Source: DATJFH01 sp035495815 | Lineage (GTDB): Bacteria; Acidobacteriota; Terriglobia; Bryobacterales; Bryobacteraceae | Assembly: GCA_035495815.1 (NCBI GenBank) | Contig: DATJFH010000348.1 | Location: forward strand, 1-37,279 | Reading direction: 5' to 3' | Length of the DNA stretch: 37,279 nt | In this document: piece by piece, positions 14,219-22,235 of the stretch | Layout of the letters: every line of letters starts with the position of its first letter | Numbering within the stretch: the first letter of the stretch is position 1 | The notes under the pieces: generated by a model | Databases searched by the model: none | Seen by the model: the letters and a program-made list of their open reading frames with translations, nothing else | Told to the model about the DNA's origin: nothing | Made by a program: the position numbers and the translations under genes

Positions 14219-17020
14219 ATGATTCGGGTCCTCCTTATCCTGACTGGCTCCCTGTGCATGGCGCAGGAGAGTATCCATTACGCCAGCCTTTCCGGGCGGG
14301 TAAGCGATCCCACGGGCGCCGGCGTGGAGGGAGCCCGCATAACAGCCCGGGACACCCGGACTAATCTCACCAGCACAACCACCACGGACCGGGAAGGCCG
14401 TTTTCGGTTTTCCTATCTCAAACCGGGTCCCTGCGAGGTCAAGGCGTCACAGCCTGGTTTCGCGAATGCGGTGCGCACGTTGAATCTGACGGTGGGGTCG
14501 GCGTTCGAAATGCCGCTCGTGCTGGCTGTGGCTTCGGCGGAAGAGAGCATCACGGTGAGCGGAGAAGGATCCCTTCTCGAAGCGGCGCGCACTCAGATCG
14601 CCGGTACGGTATCGCAAATCGAGCTACGGGCGCTGCCGCTCAACGGACGCAATTTCCTGGACCTGGCGCTGCTGGTTCCCGGCGTCTCTCCCACCAACAC
14701 CGGCAGTAACCAGCTTTTTGCCGAAACCTCGGCAGTTCCCGGACAGGGGATCTCGGTCGGCGGCCAGCGCAATTTTTCCAACAACTTCATCGTGGATGGC
14801 CTATCCGCCAATGATGACGCCGCCGGGCTGAGTGGTGTGTTTTACGGGTTCGACGTGGTCGACCAGTTTCAGGTCGTGACGTCCGGCGGCCAGGCCGAGT
14901 TCGGCCGGGCATTGGGCGGTTACATGAACGTGATCACCAAGAGCGGCACGAACTCGCTACATGGGGATCTCTACGGCTATTTCCGGAACCAGCGTCTGAA
15001 TTCGTCGAACGCGCTGCTGCACGCTGCTCTGCCCTTGACGCAGTCGCAGTACGGAGCCGGTCTGGGCGGGCCGGTGCTCCGCGACCGGACCTTCTTTTTT
15101 GCCAATTTCGAGCAGCGCTTGCTCAATCAGTCCGGACTGATCACGATCTCGCCGTCGGATGTGGCAGCCATCAACGGAAGACTGGCGGCGGCCGGCTACC
15201 GCGGCCCGTCAGTCGCGGCCGGCCTCTACCCGAATCCCGTACACAATACCAATTTCCTCGGCAAGCTGGATCATCAGTTCAGTTCGAAGGACCAGTTCGC
15301 CGCGCGTTACAGCCTCTACGACGTGAACAGCCTCAACTCACGCGGAGCGGGCGCGCTGAACGCGGCCAGCGCGTCGGCCGGGCTGGATAATCGCGACCAG
15401 ACGGTCGCGGTCAGCAATATCGTCACCTTCTCGTCCCGATTGGTGAACGAGACGCGAGGGCAGTATACCCGCAGCAATCTCCAGGCGCCGCCGGCGGATC
15501 CGGTGGGGCCGGCCGTAGCCATTTCGGGAGTCGCCACCCTCGGCCGTATGTCCGGCGCCCCGACCGGACGCATCAACCACCTGTACGAGATTGCCGACAA
15601 CGTGTCGTATCAGGCTGGCGCGCACGCATTCCGGGCAGGCATAGATGTCCTGCACAACCACGACACCATCACGTACCCGCGGGCGGCCGGAGGCAGCTAT
15701 GCGTTCTCCTCGCTGGCGAACTTTCTCGGCGGCTCTTACAACAACTCCGGATTCACACAGACGTTCGGCAATCCGGTTGTTTCACAGAACAATCCGAACC
15801 TGGGCCTGTTCGCGCAGGACCAATGGAAGCTGGGCTCGCGTCTGACCCTGAACCTGGGGCTGCGCTACGACCTGCAGTACCTGACAACCATCGCCACCGA
15901 CACCAACAACGTTTCTCCGCGGGCGGGCTTCGCCTGGTCGCCATTCCAAGCGCGGCAAACCGTGGTCAGAGGGAGTTACGGGCTGTTTTACGACCGCGTT
16001 CCGCTGCGAGCCCTGGCGAACGCCCTGCTCTCCGCAAACAACACGACGGATCTGGCCAAGCTGAGCCAGATCAGCGTCAGCCTTTCGCCGGCGCAGGCGG
16101 GGGCGCCCGTGTTCCCGAACATCCTGGGCGCGGCGGCTCCCCCGGTGACGCTTCCGAACCTGACCACCATGGATCCGCGCATGCAGAACGCCTACTCCCA
16201 GCAGGGCAGCCTCGAGATCGAGCAGCAGGTTGGATCGCACGGAGCCTTGAGCGCCGGATATCAGTATCTGCGCGGGATCCGGCTCATCGCATCCATCAAT
16301 CAGAACGTGCCCGCCTGCGTGGCGACCGGAAGCAACAACGGCTGCCGGCCCAATCCGAACTACGCCAACAACGGCCAATATTCGCCAGCGGCGGATTCGA
16401 ACTACAACGGGCTGCATATTTCCTTCTTACAGCGTCCGGCGCGGTGGGGGAGCTACAGGATCTCTTACACCTATTCGAAGGCGCTCGACAACGTCGGCGA
16501 ATTCTTCTTCAGCTCGCCGATCGACCCATATAATATCTGGCGCGATTACGGACGGTCGGACGACGATCAGCGTCACCGGCTGGTTTTCAACGGCACGGTC
16601 CACACGTCCATGGCCGCGGCAAAGAACGTGCGGGAGTGGTTAGTCAACGGATTCCAGTTGAGCGGCATGCTGCAGTATTACTCTTCCCTGCCCCTTAATA
16701 TCGCCTCCGGAACCGCCACGGTTCAGGGAACGGCAGCGCGCCCCCTGGTGAACGGCGGCTTCATCGGACGCAATACAGGCCGGGGAGTGGATTTCTTCAA
16801 TCTCAACGTACGCTTGAGCCGCTCGTTCCATCTGTCCGAGCGGTTGCGGCTGGACAGCATCGCGGAGATGTTCAACGCGCTGAATCACACCAATGCCATG
16901 ACACTGAACGGGACCTTCGGGCCGGGCGCTTATCCCGGCAATCCGCTCCCGTCTTTCTGGCAGATCACGGCGGTCGCGGAGCCGCGGTCCATTCAATTGG
17001 CGTTGCGCCTGACGTTCTGA
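14219..17020 (+). CDS. Oar-like TonB-dependent receptor with carboxypeptidase-regulatory-like domain
   Basis: 933 residues. A signal peptide (MIRVLLILTGSLCMA) is followed by a CarboxypepD_reg domain at about 24-105 (LSGRVSDPTGAGVEGARITARD...). Next is a plug region with LRALPLNGRNFLDLALLVPGV, IVDGLSANDD, FQVVTSGGQAEFGRALGG and MNVITKSGTNSLHGDLYGYFRN. The remainder is a large beta-barrel typical of Oar-like proteins of Acidobacteria, ending in aromatic-rich strands and a final Phe (LALRLTF), the usual outer-membrane barrel C-terminus. Such receptors import large substrates, often glycans, or bind proteins; the ligand cannot be read here. It diverges from regBA and probably comes under that system's control through the palindrome at 14133-14147. 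Confidence 0.9.
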   Translation: MIRVLLILTGSLCMAQESIHYASLSGRVSDPTGAGVEGARITARDTRTNLTSTTTTDREGRFRFSYLKPGPCEVKASQPGFANAVRTLNLTVGSAFEMPLVLAVASAEESITVSGEGSLLEAARTQIAGTVSQIELRALPLNGRNFLDLALLVPGVSPTNTGSNQLFAETSAVPGQGISVGGQRNFSNNFIVDGLSANDDAAGLSGVFYGFDVVDQFQVVTSGGQAEFGRALGGYMNVITKSGTNSLHGDLYGYFRNQRLNSSNALLHAALPLTQSQYGAGLGGPVLRDRTFFFANFEQRLLNQSGLITISPSDVAAINGRLAAAGYRGPSVAAGLYPNPVHNTNFLGKLDHQFSSKDQFAARYSLYDVNSLNSRGAGALNAASASAGLDNRDQTVAVSNIVTFSSRLVNETRGQYTRSNLQAPPADPVGPAVAISGVATLGRMSGAPTGRINHLYEIADNVSYQAGAHAFRAGIDVLHNHDTITYPRAAGGSYAFSSLANFLGGSYNNSGFTQTFGNPVVSQNNPNLGLFAQDQWKLGSRLTLNLGLRYDLQYLTTIATDTNNVSPRAGFAWSPFQARQTVVRGSYGLFYDRVPLRALANALLSANNTTDLAKLSQISVSLSPAQAGAPVFPNILGAAAPPVTLPNLTTMDPRMQNAYSQQGSLEIEQQVGSHGALSAGYQYLRGIRLIASINQNVPACVATGSNNGCRPNPNYANNGQYSPAADSNYNGLHISFLQRPARWGSYRISYTYSKALDNVGEFFFSSPIDPYNIWRDYGRSDDDQRHRLVFNGTVHTSMAAAKNVREWLVNGFQLSGMLQYYSSLPLNIASGTATVQGTAARPLVNGGFIGRNTGRGVDFFNLNVRLSRSFHLSERLRLDSIAEMFNALNHTNAMTLNGTFGPGAYPGNPLPSFWQITAVAEPRSIQLALRLTF

Positions 17021-17057
17021 TCGAACATCCATCACCCAGGCGGCGTCGTCACCGGAC

Positions 17058-18212
17058 CTATCGGAGCGTTGCGCCTACGGGAATGCGGTCATACTTCAGG
17101 TCCATCGGGCCAGCGTATTCGGATTGCGGCCTGATCAGCCTTCCCTCGCCAAGCTGTTCGAGACAGTGTGCGGCCCACCCGACGACGCGTCCGGCGGCGA
17201 AGGCCGGAGTGAACAATTCTGCAGGCAGCCCAAGGCCATGCAACAGCAGGGCTGTGTAGAATTCGACATTGGTATCGATTTTTCGGTCCGGCTTGTGCTC
17301 GCGGAGCAGCCGGAGCGCCGTGGATTCAACGCTCCGGGCAAGGTCATAAAGGCGCCGGTCACCGTCTTTCGAATAGAAGCGCTGCGCAGCTTGGGCCAGG
17401 ACGTCCGCCCGCGGATCGCGGACGCGATAAACTCGATGCCCGAACCCCATCAGCCGCTCACCCCGATCCAGCCTGGCGCGGATCACCGCTTCGGCGCGTC
17501 CGGGGTCGCCGATCTCGAAGACCATGTCGAGCGCCGGACCGGGAGCTCCGCCATGCAAGGGTCCCTTCAAAGCGCCCACCGCGCCGGTGATGGCGGAGAG
17601 AACATCGGACCGCGTGGACACGATGACCCTGGCCGCGAACGTGGAGGCGTTCAATCCATGATCGGAGACCGTGTTCAGATAGGTCTCGAGCCCGCGGGCC
17701 CGTTCAGGAGCCGGTACGGCGCCGGATAACTGATGCAGAAAGTGGGCGGCGTGCGGGAGATCGGCCCGTACGGAAACAGGCGCCTCCCCGTTGCGAAACC
17801 TCCAATAGCTGCCCACGATCGCCGGGAAAGCTGCGATTGCCGTGAGAGCGTGCTCCCGCGGCTCTTCCGCGAGGCCGAGGCTGAGAATCGGAGCAGCCAT
17901 CCGCAGCGCGTCCATGGGCGGCGCCTGAGCGGCGGCAGCCTCGCGGAGAATCTCGATCGCCGCGCGGGGAAGCGTTCGCCGCTCCGCCAATTCGCCGGAG
18001 AATTTGGCCAGTTCCGAAGACGCAGGCAGGCGGCCATGCAGGAAGAGATAGGCGACTTCCTCAAAGCTCGCCCGCGGCCCCAGATCCTCCACCGCATATC
18101 CGGCCAGGATCAGCTTCCCTGCCTCTCCATCCACATGACTCAGCCGCGTTACGGCGGCCACGATGCCTTCCAAACCGTGTGTCACATCTCCATATTCGTC
18201 AGGCTTGCGCAT
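17058..18212 (-). CDS. Citrate synthase / 2-methylcitrate synthase family enzyme
   Basis: 384 residues from the ATG at 18212 (the frame is open to 18266, but that start would lie inside the divergent gene). It condenses acetyl-CoA (or propionyl-CoA) with oxaloacetate in the cytoplasm. Family motifs in order are HGLEGIVAAVTRLSHVDGE, DHGLNASTFAARV (His185), GPLHGGAP (catalytic His220), MGFGHRVYRVRDPRA (His259) and NVEFYTALLLHGLGLP. In the last, the catalytic Asp of NVDFYS-type enzymes is Glu317, a substitution I believe also occurs in CitA-type citrate synthases. RVVGWAAHCLEQ and LIRPQSEYAGP close the C-terminus. It diverges from the HTH-citrate synthase over 31 nt. The length and motifs suit the short dimeric (type I) class. 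Confidence 0.88.
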   Translation of the reverse strand: MRKPDEYGDVTHGLEGIVAAVTRLSHVDGEAGKLILAGYAVEDLGPRASFEEVAYLFLHGRLPASSELAKFSGELAERRTLPRAAIEILREAAAAQAPPMDALRMAAPILSLGLAEEPREHALTAIAAFPAIVGSYWRFRNGEAPVSVRADLPHAAHFLHQLSGAVPAPERARGLETYLNTVSDHGLNASTFAARVIVSTRSDVLSAITGAVGALKGPLHGGAPGPALDMVFEIGDPGRAEAVIRARLDRGERLMGFGHRVYRVRDPRADVLAQAAQRFYSKDGDRRLYDLARSVESTALRLLREHKPDRKIDTNVEFYTALLLHGLGLPAELFTPAFAAGRVVGWAAHCLEQLGEGRLIRPQSEYAGPMDLKYDRIPVGATLR

Positions 18213-18222
18213 TTTGTCAATA

Positions 18223-18238
18223 TTGATTCTATAATCAA
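18223..18238. promoter_or_regulatory. Palindromic operator candidate between divergent citrate synthase genes
   Basis: TTGATT-CTAT-AATCAA has perfect 6-bp arms with a 4-bp spacer, and its flanks extend the symmetry weakly (about 9 of 12 positions). It sits in the 31-nt divergent gap between the two citrate synthase start codons. The site contains a perfect TATAAT (18230-18235) read on the plus strand. A TTGCGC at 18205-18210 lies 19 bp upstream of it, the long spacing typical of MerR-regulated promoters. The obvious candidate ligand is the N-terminal HTH domain encoded at 18244. Confidence 0.5.
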
Positions 18239-18243
18239 CATAT

Positions 18244-19578
18244 ATGCTTCCCGTGGAACGATACATGACAGCGCGGCAGGCCGCGGACGCGCTGGGAGTG
18301 ACGCCGGCGACCCTGTATGCCTACATCAGCCGCGGCCGCCTGCATTCCGAGCCGGCCCCCGGCCGGCCGAGGGAGCGCCGGTATTACCGGGAAGATATCG
18401 AGCGGCTTCGGGAGCGCAGGGAGACGCGGCGGGATCCGGCCAAAGCCGCCGCGCGGGGACTGCATTGGGGCAGCCCGGCGCTGCCGTCCGGGATCACACT
18501 GATACACGAGGGCAAGCTGTATTATCGCGGCCGGGAGGTGTCCGAACTCGCGCGGAAAGCGGCCGTGGAGGAGGTCGCCGAGCTGTTGTGGGACGCGGAT
18601 CCGGCGCAGCGGGGCCGTCTGTTCTCGCAGCCGTGCCCGTTGTCCCCGGGTCAGTTGGCGCGTCTCCGCGATCTGTCCCGGGATCCGGTGACGCGAATGC
18701 AAGCGGCCCTTCCGCTCGCGGGAGCCGCGGATCTGGCGGCTTATGATCTTCGTCCAGCGGCGGTCCGGCTGGCGGGTGCGAGAATTTTTCGATTGTTAAC
18801 GTCGATACTCGCGGGACGCGATTCCCGGATGCCTGCTCACCTGGCACTGCAAGCCGCCTGGGCGCCGAGGAGAGCGGCGGCCGGCGATGTGATCCGGACC
18901 GTTCTGGCCGTCTGCGCGGACCACGAGCTGAACGCATCCACCTTTACCGCCCGCTGCGCAGCCTCGGCCCGCGCGTCACCCTATGATGTAGTGGCGGCGG
19001 CGATGGCGGCTCTGAAAGGGCAGAGGCACGGAGGTGAAACCAATCGCGTCGCCGCGCTGTTCGCGGAGACAGGTACGCCGAAAAAGGCGAGAGCCGTGGT
19101 GGCGAACAGGCTGCGCCGCGGAGAGAGCATCCCCGGATTCGGTCATCCGCTCTACCCGGCCGGAGATCCGCGGGCCGCGCTGCTCATGGACCTGGCCGGG
19201 AAGAGCGGAAATGACCCGGCATGGCGGCTCGTCCAGGCTCTCCGCGGGGCCGGATCCAACCTCCTGCACGATCTTCCGAACCTGGATTTCGGCTTGGCGG
19301 CAATCGCCCTGACTTACAGACTGCCCAGCTACGCGCCGCTTGCCCTGTTCGCCCTGGGCAGAACCGTCGGCTGGATTGCGCACGCGATCGAGCAATATTC
19401 CAGCAGTGAGTTGATCCGGCCACGTGCTCTCTATACGGGCCCGCTTCCGCCGGCCGATACCGCAGAGCCGGCTATCAAGCCTTCAGCAGCAGCTTCACGG
19501 CATCCGCGCAGAGCGCCGCGGCGTGCTTCGATTCCGCGCTCAAACCTCCGACCAACTCCTCCACCAGCGCCGGCTTGA
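18244..19578 (+). CDS. Helix-turn-helix DNA-binding domain fused to citrate synthase-like domain
   Basis: 444 residues. Residues 8-60 form a MerR/excisionase-type winged HTH: MTARQAADALGVTPATLYAY, then ISRGRLHSEPAPGRPRERRY, YREDIERLRERRE. Residues 75-400 are a divergent citrate synthase domain. It keeps all three catalytic positions: ADHELNASTF (His227), GQRHGGET (His262), GFGHPLYPAGDPRA (His301) and LPNLDFGLAAIAL (Asp348). HTH-fused citrate synthase-like proteins are known from database annotation but have no settled role that I know of. The divergent citrate synthase and the palindrome between them suggest a metabolite-responsive regulator, with citrate, oxaloacetate or acyl-CoA as possible ligands. 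With the TATAAT only 8 nt from the ATG at 18244, the mRNA would be leaderless, or translation may begin at the ATG at 18265. The Pro/Arg/Ala-rich tail after about residue 402 overlaps iscU antisense. Confidence 0.85.
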   Translation: MLPVERYMTARQAADALGVTPATLYAYISRGRLHSEPAPGRPRERRYYREDIERLRERRETRRDPAKAAARGLHWGSPALPSGITLIHEGKLYYRGREVSELARKAAVEEVAELLWDADPAQRGRLFSQPCPLSPGQLARLRDLSRDPVTRMQAALPLAGAADLAAYDLRPAAVRLAGARIFRLLTSILAGRDSRMPAHLALQAAWAPRRAAAGDVIRTVLAVCADHELNASTFTARCAASARASPYDVVAAAMAALKGQRHGGETNRVAALFAETGTPKKARAVVANRLRRGESIPGFGHPLYPAGDPRAALLMDLAGKSGNDPAWRLVQALRGAGSNLLHDLPNLDFGLAAIALTYRLPSYAPLALFALGRTVGWIAHAIEQYSSSELIRPRALYTGPLPPADTAEPAIKPSAAASRHPRRAPRRASIPRSNLRPTPPPAPA

Positions 19579-19825
19579 ACCCGCCGAGATCCTCCTTCGA
19601 CTTACCTGCCAGCCATTCGGTCAGAGCCGAGCCGGCCGCGATCGAAGCGGCGCAGCCCCGCGTCTTGTAGCGCGCTTCGGCCACCAGCGGGCCCTCGAAG
19701 CGGACCGAGATCCGCAAGATGTCGCCGCAAACCGGATTGCTCGCTTCCACCGTTTTCGCCGGCGGCGGCAGTTCCCCGACGTTCCGCGGATTCTGAAAAT
19801 GATCGAGGAGCCGTTCGCTGTACAT
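19475..19825 (-). CDS. iscU: IscU/NifU-like iron-sulfur cluster assembly scaffold protein
   Basis: 116 residues. IscU-type scaffolds assemble 2Fe-2S or 4Fe-4S clusters with a cysteine desulfurase and pass them to apoproteins. The usual N-terminus YSERLLDHFQNPRNVGEL is present, as are cluster-ligand motifs NPVCGD (Cys33, Asp35) and RGCAAS (Cys58). The third ligand is odd: where E. coli IscU has HC (His105, Cys106), this protein has His101-Ala102, and the only remaining cysteine is four residues further on (Cys106, in HAAALCADA). No iscS, sufS or hsc gene is adjacent. Its 3' end overlaps the HTH-citrate synthase gene by 104 nt, antiparallel. It diverges from the Nudix gene over 26 nt. Confidence 0.88.
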   Translation of the reverse strand: MYSERLLDHFQNPRNVGELPPPAKTVEASNPVCGDILRISVRFEGPLVAEARYKTRGCAASIAAGSALTEWLAGKSKEDLGGFKPALVEELVGGLSAESKHAAALCADAVKLLLKA

Positions 19826-19851
19826 CCGTGCTTCAATAGTCTATCCAAATC

Positions 19852-20256
19852 ATGATTGTCGTCGCTGCCGTTATCGAGAAGGACGGCCGAATTCTCATCT
19901 GTCAACGAGGCGCGGGTCAGAGCCACGCCGGCAAGTGGGAGTTTCCCGGAGGAAAAGTGGAGCAGGAGGAGGAATTCACAGCAGCTTTGGCGCGGGAGCT
20001 ACGGGAAGAGCTGTCCATTACCGCGTCGATCGGCCCGGAGATCACACGTTTCGAATATTCGTATCCCGGACGGCCGCCGCTGTTGTTGGTCTTCTATCGC
20101 GTGACGGAATTCGAGGGAGAGCCGGTCAACGTCATCTTCGAACAGGTTCGTTGGGAGAGACCCGAGAACCTGCCGTCCTTCGATTTTCTGGAAGCCGATG
20201 TGGAATTCGCCGGCCGGCTCAGCCGTCAAGGCTCTCATCCCTGCGGGAAACATTGA
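19852..20256 (+). CDS. MutT-like Nudix hydrolase (8-oxo-dGTP diphosphatase type)
   Basis: 134 residues. It begins directly with the Nudix beta strands (MIVVAAVIEKDGRILICQRG). HAGKWEFPGGKVE leads into the Nudix box, which reads G-KVEQE-E-EFTAALA-RELREE-L-S-I; all metal-binding glutamates are present, and only the late Gly is Ser. The segment KWEFPGGK is typical of MutT enzymes that clear 8-oxo-dGTP to limit AT-to-CG mutation. The length suits MutT (about 130). Its 3' end overlaps the sirtuin gene by 38 nt, antiparallel, so the last 12 codons also encode the sirtuin's C-terminus on the other strand. Confidence 0.88.
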   Translation: MIVVAAVIEKDGRILICQRGAGQSHAGKWEFPGGKVEQEEEFTAALARELREELSITASIGPEITRFEYSYPGRPPLLLVFYRVTEFEGEPVNVIFEQVRWERPENLPSFDFLEADVEFAGRLSRQGSHPCGKH

Positions 20257-20959
20257 CGAGATCGGGCAGGACTTCTCCGGCGAGTCCACGCAGGGAAGCG
20301 TCGGCATGGGCGGAAAGCGGCGTTCCTTCCGGATTGATCTCGATCAGACGGGCGCCGGCGGCTTTGGCGATCGGCGCGAGGCTGGCGGCGGGATAAACCA
20401 GCGACGAGGTGCCGACGATCAGAAATACTTCAGCCGTGCGGGCCGCGTGCTCCGCCTCGGCCCAGACTTCTCCCAGCGGCTCTCCGAACCAGACCACGCC
20501 GGGCCGCGCGATCGCGCCGCATCCGCAGCGGGGCGGAAGTTTGGGCAGCGGCGCGCGCCGGTCCGGCCAGTCGCGGCCGCACTGCCGGCATTCGAGCCGC
20601 CAGATGTCGCCATGCAGCTTGAGTGGACGGCGGCTTCCGGCGCGGTCGTGCAAGCCGTCCACGTTCTGCGTGATCAACGTGAAGCCGGGCTTGGCCGCTT
20701 CGAGCTGAACCAGCGCGCGATGACCGGAGTTGGGCTCGACCTGGGCGAGCAGCGTGCGCCGCCAGTCGTACCACTCCCAAACCAGGCGCGGATCCCTGGC
20801 AAAAGCCTCCGGGGTGGCGAGATCTTCAGGTTTGAAATTCTTCCACAGTCCGCCCTGGCCGCGAAAGGTCGGAACACCGCTCTCGGCCGAGATTCCCGCT
20901 CCCGTCAGAGCGACAACGGATGAGGCGGCGCCGATCCATTGCCGGCAGGTTGGAATCAT
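20219..20959 (-). CDS. cobB: Sirtuin (SIR2/CobB-type NAD-dependent protein deacylase)
   Basis: 246 residues. It removes lysine acyl groups using NAD, yielding nicotinamide and O-acyl-ADP-ribose. The Rossmann NAD site reads VVALTGAGISAESGVPTFRG (15-34), with TQNVDGLH (97-104) and catalytic His116 in KLHGDIW. A zinc site is formed by Cys124, Cys127, Cys145 and Cys147. VGTSSLVYPAA and IEINPEGTPLS complete the fold. Tyr64 and Arg67 (WYDWRR) match the YxxR pair that lets class III sirtuins (SIRT5, E. coli CobB) bind succinyl- and malonyl-lysine. The start at 20959 leaves 20 nt to the divergent Kelch gene. Confidence 0.92.
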   Translation of the reverse strand: MIPTCRQWIGAASSVVALTGAGISAESGVPTFRGQGGLWKNFKPEDLATPEAFARDPRLVWEWYDWRRTLLAQVEPNSGHRALVQLEAAKPGFTLITQNVDGLHDRAGSRRPLKLHGDIWRLECRQCGRDWPDRRAPLPKLPPRCGCGAIARPGVVWFGEPLGEVWAEAEHAARTAEVFLIVGTSSLVYPAASLAPIAKAAGARLIEINPEGTPLSAHADASLRGLAGEVLPDLVNVSRRDESLDG

Positions 20960-20979
20960 ACTTGCACCACACTCCTTCC

Positions 20980-21897
20980 ATGAAATTACTGGCGACCTGG
21001 ATTATTACACTTCTGGCCGCCCCGGCCGGCTATTCGCAGGTCTGTGAGGGGACATGGCAGGAGCTGGCGCCCATGCCCTCCCGGCGGCAGGAAGTCTCGA
21101 CGGCCGCGCTGGACGGCAAAATCTTCGTGATCGGCGGATTCGACACAAACGGAGTCTCTACCGACACGGTTGAAGTCTACGATCCGGAAACCGATTCCTG
21201 GAATCGCGCGGCGTCCCTGCCCATCGCGACCAATCATAATGCAGCGGCGGTGGCGAACGGCAAGTTGTACGCGTTTGGCGGGACGTCCACGCGGGCATTT
21301 GTTTACCATCCCGAATCCGACACCTGGTCCGATGTGACACCGTCGAATTTCCCGCATGGCGACACGCCCGCTGTGGCCGTCATCAACGACCTGATCTACG
21401 TCGCCGGGGGCAGCGGAGCCTCGGGACGGGAAGCGGAGGTGTACGATCCTGCGCTGGACCAATGGACGATTCTGGAGCCGGTCATTGTCCCGCGCAACCA
21501 CACCGCTGGAGGCGCGATCGACGGCAAGTTCTACGTAGTGGGAGGACGCCCGGGGCCCAATCCAGCCGCGTCGCTCGAGGTTTACGATCCTCAGACCGGC
21601 CGGTGGTCGCCGCTGGCTCCGATGCCCACCGGCCGGTCAGGGATCGCCGCCGGCGTAGTCGACAAGAAGCTCTACGTCTTCGGCGGCGAAGACCCGCGTC
21701 TGTTCAATGAGGTGGAGCGATTTGATCCCGCAACCGGTTTGTGGGACCGGCTGGCGCCGATGCGCACACCGAGGCACGGCATCTTCGCCGCAGTGATGGA
21801 GAACAAGATTTATCTGCCCGGCGGGGCGACCCAACAGGGCCTCGGCGCGACGGACGTCCATGAAGTCTATCTCATTCCGGAAGACTGCCGCCGGTGA
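20980..21897 (+). CDS. Exported Kelch-repeat beta-propeller protein
   Basis: 305 residues from the ATG at 20980. The signal peptide MKLLATWIITLLAAPAGYSQ is followed by about six Kelch blades. Each has a paired-glycine strand and a conserved Tyr/Trp pair, for example GKIFVIGGFDTNG...EVYDPETDSWNR, GKLYAFGGTSTR, DLIYVAGGSGASG, GKFYVVGGRPG, KKLYVFGGEDP and NKIYLPGGATQQ. The two cysteines (QVCEG near the mature N-terminus and EDCRR at the C-terminus) could form a disulfide that closes the propeller. Bacterial periplasmic Kelch proteins act as binding scaffolds or, in some families, sialate mutarotases; nothing here identifies a ligand. It diverges from the sirtuin gene. Confidence 0.88.
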   Translation: MKLLATWIITLLAAPAGYSQVCEGTWQELAPMPSRRQEVSTAALDGKIFVIGGFDTNGVSTDTVEVYDPETDSWNRAASLPIATNHNAAAVANGKLYAFGGTSTRAFVYHPESDTWSDVTPSNFPHGDTPAVAVINDLIYVAGGSGASGREAEVYDPALDQWTILEPVIVPRNHTAGGAIDGKFYVVGGRPGPNPAASLEVYDPQTGRWSPLAPMPTGRSGIAAGVVDKKLYVFGGEDPRLFNEVERFDPATGLWDRLAPMRTPRHGIFAAVMENKIYLPGGATQQGLGATDVHEVYLIPEDCRR

Positions 21898-22235
21898 TTT
21901 TGGGCGACAGTCCGCCAGAATGCTTCCGGCGCCCGGGCTGTGCAAACGTACACAGTAATTAGACGGTCCACGAGCCACCCCCCAACCGGCGCTCGACCAC
22001 CGAAATTCGTATTCTGCGGCAAATAGCAGGGCACGCTCCGGATTCCCTCAACCTTCTGCTTGCCCCACCGGATGTCGTCGCTCTCCTCTTGCCAAAACGA
22101 GCGCTGACGCTACCCGGAGTTCAGGATAACAGCGCCAGTCGAGCGCCGCCCCGTTTTCAAGTCGCGCACCCACCGGGCCGGGCCGCCGTTTCCCGGGGCG
22201 CGCAGGCTACATTTGGTATTTTGAAGAGCATACCA
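21898..22235. other. Gene-poor gap between Kelch protein and zwf
   Basis: This 338-nt stretch has no convincing gene. The zwf frame stays open back to 22089 (TTG-type start), but the extra 49 residues are Pro/Ala/Arg-rich and do not look like G6PD, so I read it as leader. No tRNA, terminator or clear promoter was recognised. Confidence 0.5.

Noticed and set aside
14219..17020. Possible SusC/SusD-type glycan uptake locus around the receptor.
   Set aside because: No SusD-like lipoprotein, glycoside hydrolase or anti-sigma pair is adjacent, and the protein has the Oar-like, not SusC, architecture.
22089..22235. N-terminal 49-residue extension of zwf.
   Set aside because: The segment is Pro/Ala/Arg-rich, unlike any G6PD N-terminus; the ATG at 22236 fits the family length.
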